Of a stretch of DNA of 64,000 bases, positions 53,445-61,224 are shown one piece after another. Each line of letters opens with the position of its first letter. Positions within the stretch are counted from its first letter, which is position 1. Both the position numbers and the translations under genes were made by a program. The DNA comes from Acidimicrobiaceae bacterium (GTDB lineage Bacteria; Actinomycetota; Acidimicrobiia; Acidimicrobiales; Ilumatobacteraceae), in the NCBI GenBank assembly GCA_947450115.1, contig CANFUE010000008.1:17796-81795 (forward strand), written 5' to 3'. The notes beneath the pieces are model-generated. The model was not told the DNA's origin, made no database searches, and saw nothing but the letters and a program-made list of their open reading frames with translations.

Positions 53445-55121
53445 CTACAGATACTGACCCGTCACCACGTGTTCAATTGACTTCCCACCCGCTGAGACCC
53501 CAGATTGTGCATGTTCGCTAATGAGCGTGCGAATGAAGATGATTCTCTCGCCTTTTTTACCCGAAATTCGTGCCCAGTCATCGGGGTTTGTGGTGTTGGG
53601 CAAATCTTCATGTTCTTTGAATTCTTGAGCAATGGCCTCGATGAGGTCTGTCTCTATCAGGCCTTTGATGCCAGTGTCAATGGTGCGTTTAATGGCCGAT
53701 TTTTTCGCACGCCGAACGATGTTCTCGATCATTGCTCCTGAAGAAAAATCACGAAAAAATAGAACTTCCTTGTCGCCATTTTGGTATGTCACCTCTAGGA
53801 AGCGATTTTCGTCGGCATCGCTGTACATTCGCGAAACACCTTGTGAAAGCAATGATTCGAGTGCCGCATCGGTGGATCCATCATATTGACTGAGCAAATC
53901 TTTATGAATCGGAATTTCTGAGGTGAGATAACGGCGGAAAATATGACGTGCAGCATCTGCTGTGGGGCGATCAATCTTGATTTTGACGTCGAGTCTTCCT
54001 GGTCGCAAAATTGCCGGATCAATAAGATCTTCTCTGTTGGTCGCACCAATGACAATTACATTGCGCAGACTTTCCACACCATCAATCTCGGCGAGGAGTT
54101 GAGGAACGATGGTTGATTCCATGTCACTGCTGATACCTGAACCACGGATGCGGAACATGGAATCCATTTCGTCGAAGAAGATAATGACAGGCCAACCCTC
54201 TTCGCTTTTTTCTCGAGCACGTTGAAAAATGAGTCGTATTTGTCGCTCTGTTTCACCGACGTACTTATTGAGTAGTTCTGGACCTTTGATATTAATGAAG
54301 TAGCTGCGACCCTTGTCGTGACCGGTTGCATCGGCAACTTTTTTGGCAAGGCTATTTGCAACTGCCTTGGCGATCAGGGTCTTGCCGCATCCGGGTGGTC
54401 CGTACAAGAGGATGCCCTTAGGGGCAGGTAAATGATATTCGGCAAATAAGTCGGCATAGAGATACGGGAGTTCTACCGCATCGGCAATGAGCTCTATTTG
54501 TGCATCTAGGCCCCCAATATCGCTGTAGCTCACCAGCGGCACTTCTTCAAGCAGAAGATTCTCAACTTCTGGTTGATCGAGTCGTTCAATGAGTAAATTA
54601 CTTTTTGGTTCTAAGCGCAAAAGGTCTCCAGGACGGAGATGTATCCCTCTCAGCGAGTCTCCTAATTCGCAAATTTTCTGATCGTCGCCACGGTACGTGA
54701 TGATTGCGCGGAAACCGTCTTCGCATATTTCTTTGAGTTGAACGACTTCGCCAGAGGTTTCGGGATGACGAGTTGAAATAACATTCATGCTGTCATTGAG
54801 GAGTACTTCTGAACCTCGTTCAAGTACGTCGAAGTCGATATCGGGGTGTAACTGCACGCGCATCTTGCGCCCTTGAACAAAAATATCGATTGATGCGTCG
54901 TCGTTCTTGCCCACCACGACGCCGTAAGCGTGAGGAGGCTGGGTGAGTTTGTCTACTTCCTCACGGAGTTGAGCTATATGTTCCCGGGACTCGCGAAGCG
55001 TGTAAGCAAGCTTCTCATTTTGGGCAACAACGCGGGCTAGTTGACCCTTGGTTTCAAGCAAGCGTGTTTCAAGCGAGGAATGACTCAATGGTGATTCAGG
55101 TTGTTGATTGTCGCTAGACAC
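53445..55121 (-). CDS. mpa: Proteasome-associated AAA ATPase (Mpa/ARC)
   Basis: This ring ATPase unfolds pupylated proteins into the proteasome. A coiled coil (about residues 10-55 from this start) is followed by OB domains, an AAA module with GPPGCGKT and FFDEMDS, and a C-terminal GQYL motif that docks to the alpha ring. I start at GTG 55121, with AGGAG eight bases upstream; the open frame to 55289 adds 56 residues that overlap the divergent ferredoxin and look non-coding. About 558 residues. Confidence 0.94.
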   Translation of the reverse strand: MSSDNQQPESPLSHSSLETRLLETKGQLARVVAQNEKLAYTLRESREHIAQLREEVDKLTQPPHAYGVVVGKNDDASIDIFVQGRKMRVQLHPDIDFDVLERGSEVLLNDSMNVISTRHPETSGEVVQLKEICEDGFRAIITYRGDDQKICELGDSLRGIHLRPGDLLRLEPKSNLLIERLDQPEVENLLLEEVPLVSYSDIGGLDAQIELIADAVELPYLYADLFAEYHLPAPKGILLYGPPGCGKTLIAKAVANSLAKKVADATGHDKGRSYFINIKGPELLNKYVGETERQIRLIFQRAREKSEEGWPVIIFFDEMDSMFRIRGSGISSDMESTIVPQLLAEIDGVESLRNVIVIGATNREDLIDPAILRPGRLDVKIKIDRPTADAARHIFRRYLTSEIPIHKDLLSQYDGSTDAALESLLSQGVSRMYSDADENRFLEVTYQNGDKEVLFFRDFSSGAMIENIVRRAKKSAIKRTIDTGIKGLIETDLIEAIAQEFKEHEDLPNTTNPDDWARISGKKGERIIFIRTLISEHAQSGVSAGGKSIEHVVTGQYL

Positions 55122-55287
55122 TGCAGTGGCTCCTGACCTCGTTTCCTCAATTATCTCCCGAAAGACGGCTGCGAACACTAGTGAGGGCAAACAATGCGAA
55201 AAGTTCTCATTTGGGACTCCCGCCGTGTAGCATTTTCCTGTCAGTGCAACTGCCCTAGAGCAGTTATATACAGAGGGAGCCCCCAAC

Positions 55288-55533
55288 ATGAAGGTCTGGA
55301 TCGATCAGGATTTGTGCACAGGTGACGGTCTTTGTGAAGAGATCGCCCCTGACGTGTTCACTTTGCTTGATGATGGCTTGGCCTACGTCAAAGAGGGAGC
55401 CAAGGTTTTTGCAACCGCTAAAGGAAACGCCCAGGGCGCCGACGGACTCGCGAATTTCCCCGATAGCCAAATTGATGCCGTTGTGGAATCAGCCGAGGAA
55501 TGCCCCGGCGAGTGCATCTTCATTGAGCCGTAA
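55288..55533 (+). CDS. Small ferredoxin, probably [3Fe-4S]
   Basis: This is an 81-residue ferredoxin. Cys10 and Cys16 (CX5C) and Cys72-Pro are the three expected ligands; the usual second cysteine is Gly, so a [3Fe-4S] cluster is likely. Cys76 (CPGEC) is an extra nearby cysteine. GAGGGAG lies upstream of the ATG. Such proteins often serve cytochrome P450s, but none is in this window. It is divergent from mpa, with a 166-base gap that holds the promoters and no other feature I can name. Confidence 0.9.
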   Translation: MKVWIDQDLCTGDGLCEEIAPDVFTLLDDGLAYVKEGAKVFATAKGNAQGADGLANFPDSQIDAVVESAEECPGECIFIEP

Positions 55534-55538
55534 TTGGC

Positions 55539-56318
55539 CTACTGAACATCACCAATAAATCTGGCAACTGTTAAAAACCCTGTATGCGCCACCATTCGGT
55601 GGTCAGGGCGTACTGCTTGACCTTCTATATGCCATGTGCGGTGAAGTACCTCGAGGGTTCTTTCACTCGTCCAGCGCTCATCGAAGGTCTCTCTCACCTG
55701 AACTGCTTGGGTAATGCTTGGCGTATAGGCGACCAGTATGCCTCCGCGCTTCATCTTTTGCGTGGCGTGGGGAACCACGAGCCATGGTTCTGGTAAATCT
55801 AAAATGACGCGGTCAAGATCTGTTGCATCGATCCCGTCGTAGCAGTTACGCAGTTCCACGTGGTAGTTCTTGAGTGCTTGCTCCCCCAGGAACCCTCGCA
55901 CGTTTGCAATGGCTCGATTCGCAAAATCCTCCCGGAGCTCATAGCCGGTAATAATTGCCCCGGCACGAAGCATTGCCATCGACAAAGCTCCAGAACCCAC
56001 GCCTGACTCCAGCACCTTCACGCCTGGACGAATATCGGCAATCATCAGGATTGTTGCAAGATCTTTGGGGTAAATCACTTGAGCGCCACGTGGCATCTCG
56101 ACAACAAAGTCTTCAAGCGTGGGGCGCAAAACGAGGTAGCGCGCTCCTTTGGTGGAAACTACTTCTGCGCCATCGAGACAACCAACGATGTCGAGATGCG
56201 GCACAAACCCGGCGTGACTATGAAATTCTCCGGTGCTGATGAGGTCGATGAGGTAACGCCTTTTTTTGCGATCTACCAACATCACCTTGTCGCCGAGTGC
56301 GAAACCTTGAGAATCCAT
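55539..56318 (-). CDS. trmI: tRNA (adenine-58-N1)-methyltransferase
   Basis: This is a 259-residue SAM enzyme that methylates A58 in the T loop of tRNAs. Residues 1-70 are the N-terminal beta domain; VIYPKDLATILMIAD leads into the SAM motif LESGVGSGALS near residue 105, and DLPEPW near 175 is typical of TrmI. It lies next to mpa as in mycobacteria. CATACT lies six bases before the ATG; the AAAGGT between may also act as a weak ribosome site. Confidence 0.93.
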   Translation of the reverse strand: MDSQGFALGDKVMLVDRKKRRYLIDLISTGEFHSHAGFVPHLDIVGCLDGAEVVSTKGARYLVLRPTLEDFVVEMPRGAQVIYPKDLATILMIADIRPGVKVLESGVGSGALSMAMLRAGAIITGYELREDFANRAIANVRGFLGEQALKNYHVELRNCYDGIDATDLDRVILDLPEPWLVVPHATQKMKRGGILVAYTPSITQAVQVRETFDERWTSERTLEVLHRTWHIEGQAVRPDHRMVAHTGFLTVARFIGDVQ

Positions 56319-56367
56319 ACCTTTAGTATGACCGAATGAAGTGAAACTTCATCACGGTTAAGGCCTA

Positions 56368-56586
56368 TTAATAGGTCTCGATGCGCGCTTCTTTAGCGAT
56401 AACAGTAATTTCTGTTCGATCTTGTGACCGCATCAACCGACGCGCAATTCGATAGAGCAAGAAAGCACCGCTTGCCTTACGTGACCGCCTCAGGGTTGAA
56501 GTTAAGAGACGTTTTCTGAACGGTAATCGCCCGACGAGAACGTACAGGGCGAGCGAACCCAGCGTAGATTTTTTGAACCTGCTCAT
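56368..56586 (-). CDS. Small basic protein of unknown function
   Basis: This is a 72-residue very basic protein (many Arg/Lys) with no recognised family. One moderately hydrophobic segment (LGSLALYVLVGRLPF) near residue 15 is too short and charged for a confident membrane helix. The ATG overlaps the stop of the next gene upstream by four bases, so it belongs to the same three-gene set. Confidence 0.5.
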   Translation of the reverse strand: MSRFKKSTLGSLALYVLVGRLPFRKRLLTSTLRRSRKASGAFLLYRIARRLMRSQDRTEITVIAKEARIETY

Positions 56587-56792
56587 TTTTGACGAAATTG
56601 TACGCGCGTGGAACGACGGGTACCACGGCGACGACCGAGCAAATAACTGAGGAGCACTAGTGCAGAACTACCCACCGCTGCTGCTACCAGGACTGTTTGC
56701 TTTTTATTTTCGAGCTTTCCCTGAAAATCTTCCTGCAAATGTGCAAAACGTTTTTCGAGGTCTTCACGAGAAATACGTTCATTGCTGGTCAT
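56583..56792 (-). CDS. Small single-span membrane protein
   Basis: This is a 69-residue protein with an N-terminal charged helix (REDLEKRFAHLQEDFQGKLENK) and a membrane span (VLVAAAVGSSALVLLSYLL) with a basic RRRGTRRS tail. The layout recalls short envelope-anchored helical proteins such as DUF3618/YqjD types, but I cannot assign a family. It overlaps both neighbours by four bases. Confidence 0.6.
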   Translation of the reverse strand: MTSNERISREDLEKRFAHLQEDFQGKLENKKQTVLVAAAVGSSALVLLSYLLGRRRGTRRSTRVQFRQK

Positions 56793-57127
56793 AAAGATTC
56801 CTTTTTAATGCTGCTGAGTGCGATAGCCACAACAACTCCACATGCCAATATGCCCACGAAGTAAGAGACAAATGACCACGACTGTTGAAAGGAATCCCCC
56901 AGCACGTCTTGAGACGCGCGAACGATACCCAGCACGATGAATACAAGCCCGGTGCAGATGAACGCCATCGATGCCAAACCCCAGAGGATCCAGCGCAATG
57001 CGCCGCGCAATGGTTCAATCGTTTCCTGCTTGGCATATGCCACAACAAGGTCGACGACATCTTCATGTGATGAGGTGGAAATACCCATGAATGTATTAGT
57101 AGCAGCGAACTCCACAAAATACTCCAT
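56789..57127 (-). CDS. Two-span phage-holin-like membrane protein (YqjE/DUF1469-like)
   Basis: This is a 112-residue protein with two membrane helices (LASMAFICTGLVFIVLGIV and VSYFVGILACGVVVAIAL) and a short N-terminal soluble part. The pattern fits the phage-holin-3_6/DUF1469 group found next to YqjD-like proteins, which are normal chromosomal envelope genes. No phage genes are nearby. It leads the three-gene set. Confidence 0.65.
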   Translation of the reverse strand: MEYFVEFAATNTFMGISTSSHEDVVDLVVAYAKQETIEPLRGALRWILWGLASMAFICTGLVFIVLGIVRASQDVLGDSFQQSWSFVSYFVGILACGVVVAIALSSIKKESL

Positions 57128-57172
57128 AAGGGCAATTGGGCCTACTAAATAGCCATTATGGGGCTGGGCTTG

Positions 57173-58597
57173 CTAAGGCAATACCCCAAATGCTGCGGTC
57201 AAGCTACGAGCTGGATATTTCGACAGACTCAGCCCTAATGCATCCCATAGAGGGCGATAATTTCCTTGGTCGGCAATTCCGGCACCATTGAGAAGGAAAG
57301 CAAAATACAAAGAACTTCCTTTTTTCTGAGGAAGAAAACCGCTAAGAGACTTTACGTTCAACAAGGTACCCGTCTTTGCTCGCAGCTTCCCAGCAACAGG
57401 AGAAGTGCTGAAGGTATCGGAAAGTGTTCCAGTTGTTCCTGCGGTAGCAAGACCATGTTCAAATATGGTTGATAAATCTGGTCTGGCGAGAAGTGATGCA
57501 AGCAAAGAGCATGTCAAGCGGTTATCCCGCGATAATCCTGAACCATCTTTGAGTACGTAATTGGTATAACCCCAACTCTTTAACAGTGCACTCGTTGCTT
57601 CGAGACCAGACTCTGTGGTTCCTTTTCCGTTGTGCGCAAAACCAATGTGTCGCATCAGAATCTCGGCTGTGTTGTTATCGCTATTGGTGAGCATTTCTGC
57701 GATGACGTCTATCAACGGAGCAGAGTCAATCTTTGCAATTTCTGTATCGCCCTCAATTGCTTTTCCGCTGCCACCTGGTTCACCTGCGATGGAGACACCT
57801 AGATTCCTGAGCACCCTTGTGAATTCGGTTGCCGCTGCGAGGCTTGGGTTGTCGGGTTTAATGGGATTCGCGACTACTACCCCGTCGTTCACCATGAGGG
57901 CACCGAGTGGGCCGCCTTCTACTCCTCTGACACCGCTACCCCATGAAGCAACGTAGCGATTTTGAGAGAGCGCGTCGTCGTTGCCAACAACTGAGCCAGT
58001 AACGATGCGCACGCCTGCATCGAAGACCCGTTGAGCAAGTGCTTCAAGCGACGTGCGTTTCAACGTAGGGAATTTTTCCTTTGCCGCATAATCGCTCGTT
58101 GTTAACAATGGGTCACCGCCGCCAACAAGAATGATGTTTCCATCGATTTTTGACGCATCTACTTTGCCGAAAACTCGAGTGGTGAAAACGGTATCTGGAG
58201 GAAGCAAAGTAGCTGCAGTAGCCGCCGTGACAATTTTTTGATTGCTACCGGGAATGAGCTGCAAATCTGGTCGCTTTTCAAAAATGGTGTTACTCCCACG
58301 TTTTACTTGGAGGCACGCTTTCGCTGGTATTTTCTCTGCAACGCTAGAGAGATCGTTAGCTAGTGCATCACGCGATATTTCATCGACAATGTTCTGTGCT
58401 GCCCGTCTGGAGGATAGGACAGGAGTTGCTAACCCTTTAATAGAAACAGCGTCACGGCCTGCTGTTCTTTGAGCTAGGGAATGTCCGCCAATCCACAGGG
58501 CAAGTAGTGGTAGCGCTCCTAATACGCCTACACATCCGAGAACAAGACCAGGACGTCGAGAACGACGTCGAGTGCTGGGACGTGGGGGGCTGCTCAT
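57173..58597 (-). CDS. dacB: D-alanyl-D-alanine carboxypeptidase/endopeptidase (PBP4 type)
   Basis: This is a 474-residue peptidoglycan hydrolase. An N-terminal membrane anchor (residues 17-38) follows a basic RRRSRR stretch. The penicillin-binding motifs are present: SxxK in PGSNQK (Ser118, Lys121), SDN near 305 and KTGT near 415. PBP4-like enzymes trim pentapeptides or cut crosslinks. The ATG overlaps the acyl-CoA synthetase stop by four bases, so the pair is coupled. Confidence 0.93.
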   Translation of the reverse strand: MSSPPRPSTRRRSRRPGLVLGCVGVLGALPLLALWIGGHSLAQRTAGRDAVSIKGLATPVLSSRRAAQNIVDEISRDALANDLSSVAEKIPAKACLQVKRGSNTIFEKRPDLQLIPGSNQKIVTAATAATLLPPDTVFTTRVFGKVDASKIDGNIILVGGGDPLLTTSDYAAKEKFPTLKRTSLEALAQRVFDAGVRIVTGSVVGNDDALSQNRYVASWGSGVRGVEGGPLGALMVNDGVVVANPIKPDNPSLAAATEFTRVLRNLGVSIAGEPGGSGKAIEGDTEIAKIDSAPLIDVIAEMLTNSDNNTAEILMRHIGFAHNGKGTTESGLEATSALLKSWGYTNYVLKDGSGLSRDNRLTCSLLASLLARPDLSTIFEHGLATAGTTGTLSDTFSTSPVAGKLRAKTGTLLNVKSLSGFLPQKKGSSLYFAFLLNGAGIADQGNYRPLWDALGLSLSKYPARSLTAAFGVLP

Positions 58598-60744
58598 TGA
58601 CGAGTGGCTAGGTAATGCGAATAGCGCACCATGTGAGCCAATGATGCCACTGCTCTGTGACCACTAGGGAAGCAATAACGACCTGTTTCTCGCACAGTTC
58701 GTGGACCAGCATTATCTGGGTCGGCTATTGCTAATTCACTCGCGATGAGGATGGGTTTACCGGTTTCCTTGATGAGTTCATCAGCGGCTTCAGCGAAACG
58801 TGCATCTTGCCGCTCGTGGTAAGCCACAATGCGCTCGAGCCCATGGTCGGGATAAAACTTACCTTCATGCATGAGGCGGGCCTGGTTCGACTGGATGCCA
58901 ATGCCCAGGTAGATGACGGCATCAATATCTTTATGGCGAGCAATGAGACCCATCACCTCTGGGATGGTGTCACGAGTTTCTCCGCCAGCGCAGTCAACAG
59001 GGTTGCTCTTACTCCAACGCGGTGGAAGCTTCTCGTCGATGGCCGCTTTGAGGTCTTCTGGAAGCTCTACCAAGGTGAGTTCTTGCGTTGACATGAGAGC
59101 ATCTGAGGTAACTACCCCCCAACCACCAGCAGTGGTCAAAATAACGGTACGTCCCCCTTGAGGAAGAGGCTGGGTGGCAAAACATGCAGCTGTATCGAAG
59201 GCTTCTTCCACATTTTTTGCTCGACTAATTCCGCTTTGTCGACACGCGCCGTCAAATACCTTGTCGTTTGCTGCCAAAGCACCAGTGTGGCTGGCAGCTG
59301 CTTTGGCGCCTGCTTCTGTGGCTCCTCCTTTCATAATGACGAGTGGCATCTTCAGGGTGACATCTTGCAATTGCTGCATGAGATGAGACCCGTCGAAAAT
59401 GCCCTCTAAGTAAGCAAGACCAACTGATGTTTCTTTATCGGTTGAATACCATTTCAAATAGTCGGCAACAGATACACACGCGGCGTTGCCTGCTGATACT
59501 GCGCGGCTCACTCCTACTCCGCTTTGGCGCGAGTAATTTAAAAAGCTCGAAACAAAGTTTCCGCTCTGGCTTGCGACACCGATGCGACCGCGAGGCGGGT
59601 ATGGGGCAACTATTTGAGCGCACAACTGCGATGGTGTGCTGACCACGCCTTGGCCGTTGGGGCCAGCAAGCAAAATGCCAAGTTCATTCGCCAATGAGAT
59701 GAGTTCTTTCTCCATGCGGATACCTTCATCGCCTGCTTCTCCATAACCAGCGGATGTAAGGAATGCTGCTTTGATGCCGCGACGAGCACATGCACGTAAA
59801 ATTTCGGGGTTTGCACTACTTGGCGTACAGACGAACACAAGATCAGCAGCGTCTTGGGGAACGTCATCCAAACTGGCAACTGTCTGGATTCCCAAAACCT
59901 CTTCTTTCGATAAGTTTGTACCAAAAACTGCACCGGCATAGCCGCTTGCCAAAATGTTGTGAACGGAGACAAATCCAAATTTTCCCGGATGGCTAGAGGC
60001 GCCAGTTACCACTACGCCTTTGGGTTCAAAAAGTGCACGAAAATGTTCATCGTCTAAAACCGACGAGGCAATATTGTGATTGGACGGCGTGGTAAAGGCA
60101 TCCTCAATTTCAATGAGCGCATCGACGGCTACAACTTCACCAGAACTCGTGACGAGGAGGGGGTTGAGGTCGATAGAGGCAATATCAGACCGATCAACAC
60201 TTACCTTTGAGAGCGCTAGCAGCACGTTCACCAGCGCTTGAACGGAAACTGCTGGCTCTCCTCTGAACTCACCCAGCAATTTCTGTGATCGTAGTTCCGC
60301 CACCATTTCATGAGCATCGTGTGAGCTCAGAGGTACGGGGCGAAAAACCACGTCTGCGATGGCTTCTGCCAGTACACCTCCCACCCCAAGCATCACATTG
60401 GAGCCAAATTGGGCGTCTCTCACTACACCCGCGATGAACTCACGGCTGCTTTTCACCATGGGAGCGATGAGTACTTCCACGACCCCATCGGCTGGCACTG
60501 CCGCAGCGAGCAAATCATCGACCGCCTTAGACACATCGTCTTTGGTCTGGAGGTTTAACTTGACGAGGCCACGCTCGGTCTTGTGGGCAATGGAAGGACC
60601 ACAAAGTTTCGCTACGACGGGCAAGGTCATCTGTTCCATCACTCCACTGACCTCAGAACTGCTGGCGACTACTCTTTCTTGCAATATTGGGAGTCCATGT
60701 CGCGCAAGGATTTCTTTACTGGCGAATTCTGACAAAGTACTCAT
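58594..60744 (-). CDS. Acyl/acetyl-CoA synthetase (ADP-forming), single-chain
   Basis: This is a 716-residue fused enzyme. The ATP-grasp domain comes first (KEILARHGLPI, VAKLCGPSIAHKTERGLVKL), then the CoA-binding domain near residue 240 (VVVTGASSHPGKFG), then the succinyl-CoA-ligase-like domain (GRIGVASQSGNFVSS). The usual archaeal order is CoA-binding first, so this is the permuted form. It interconverts acyl-CoA + ADP + Pi with acid + ATP + CoA; the acid is unknown. TAATCT lies six bases before the ATG. Confidence 0.88.
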   Translation of the reverse strand: MSTLSEFASKEILARHGLPILQERVVASSSEVSGVMEQMTLPVVAKLCGPSIAHKTERGLVKLNLQTKDDVSKAVDDLLAAAVPADGVVEVLIAPMVKSSREFIAGVVRDAQFGSNVMLGVGGVLAEAIADVVFRPVPLSSHDAHEMVAELRSQKLLGEFRGEPAVSVQALVNVLLALSKVSVDRSDIASIDLNPLLVTSSGEVVAVDALIEIEDAFTTPSNHNIASSVLDDEHFRALFEPKGVVVTGASSHPGKFGFVSVHNILASGYAGAVFGTNLSKEEVLGIQTVASLDDVPQDAADLVFVCTPSSANPEILRACARRGIKAAFLTSAGYGEAGDEGIRMEKELISLANELGILLAGPNGQGVVSTPSQLCAQIVAPYPPRGRIGVASQSGNFVSSFLNYSRQSGVGVSRAVSAGNAACVSVADYLKWYSTDKETSVGLAYLEGIFDGSHLMQQLQDVTLKMPLVIMKGGATEAGAKAAASHTGALAANDKVFDGACRQSGISRAKNVEEAFDTAACFATQPLPQGGRTVILTTAGGWGVVTSDALMSTQELTLVELPEDLKAAIDEKLPPRWSKSNPVDCAGGETRDTIPEVMGLIARHKDIDAVIYLGIGIQSNQARLMHEGKFYPDHGLERIVAYHERQDARFAEAADELIKETGKPILIASELAIADPDNAGPRTVRETGRYCFPSGHRAVASLAHMVRYSHYLATRQ

Positions 60745-60756
60745 AGCGAAAGATTA
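60745..60756 (-). promoter_or_regulatory. Putative leaderless promoter end of the ADP-forming CoA synthetase gene
   Basis: On the minus strand TAATCT is followed by TTCGCT and then the ATG at 60744. There is no ribosome site. The divergent gene at 60814 has a similar TAGATT box seven bases before its ATG. Confidence 0.45.
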
Positions 60757-60813
60757 GTTCTTTCGTAACAATCAACTGTGCTCACAAGGCGGAGCTTGAG
60801 TAGATTTTCTTCA

Positions 60814-61215
60814 ATGCATCTCGTTTCCAGCCTCTTCATGGACAATTTTGAAATTCGCCAAGTACCGGGGCCAGCCACTCGTATCGATATGACAGGGGCT
60901 TTTTTCTCGACCGTCGCTACGGGTGATCTGCCTCTTACGCTGACGCCTCATTTTGTGGCGCTCATATTTTGCGAACCGACAGAAAAAGGCGAAGGCATCT
61001 TTGAGGTCATTTTCCGCAAAGGTATCTCTGTCGATAGCGAACAAATAGCGCGCAATGTCAGCCCATTTCGCGTCGACCCAGGAAAGTTCACGTATCGCCT
61101 GGTACGTGCTGAACTGGAATTTTCTGAATATTGTCAGATTTTTGCGCATTGCCGAATAGGTCAAGATGCGTGGCACATCGTGCCGTTAACACTCCTCCCC
61201 CCTGTTGCCGATTAG
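60814..61215 (+). CDS. Conserved protein of unknown function (DUF6941-like)
   Basis: This is a 133-residue protein with alternating hydrophobic residues suggesting a beta fold (FEIRQVPGPATRIDM; FVALIFCEPTEKGEG; FEVIFRKG). The layout resembles the DUF6941 group, but I am not sure. No signal peptide, metal motif or catalytic motif stands out. ATG 60814 is chosen, with TAGATT seven bases upstream; a start at 60778 would add 12 residues. Transketolase follows after nine bases. Confidence 0.6.
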   Translation: MHLVSSLFMDNFEIRQVPGPATRIDMTGAFFSTVATGDLPLTLTPHFVALIFCEPTEKGEGIFEVIFRKGISVDSEQIARNVSPFRVDPGKFTYRLVRAELEFSEYCQIFAHCRIGQDAWHIVPLTLLPPVAD

Positions 61216-61224
61216 TCTTTCATT

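Noticed and set aside
55122..55289. Open extension of mpa to 55289
   Set aside because: It reaches into the divergent ferredoxin start and encodes no coiled-coil pattern; AGGAG before GTG 55121 fits better.
56789..57127. Holin-like protein as a sign of a prophage
   Set aside because: No other phage genes, integrase or attachment sites are present; the family is common in chromosomal envelope operons.
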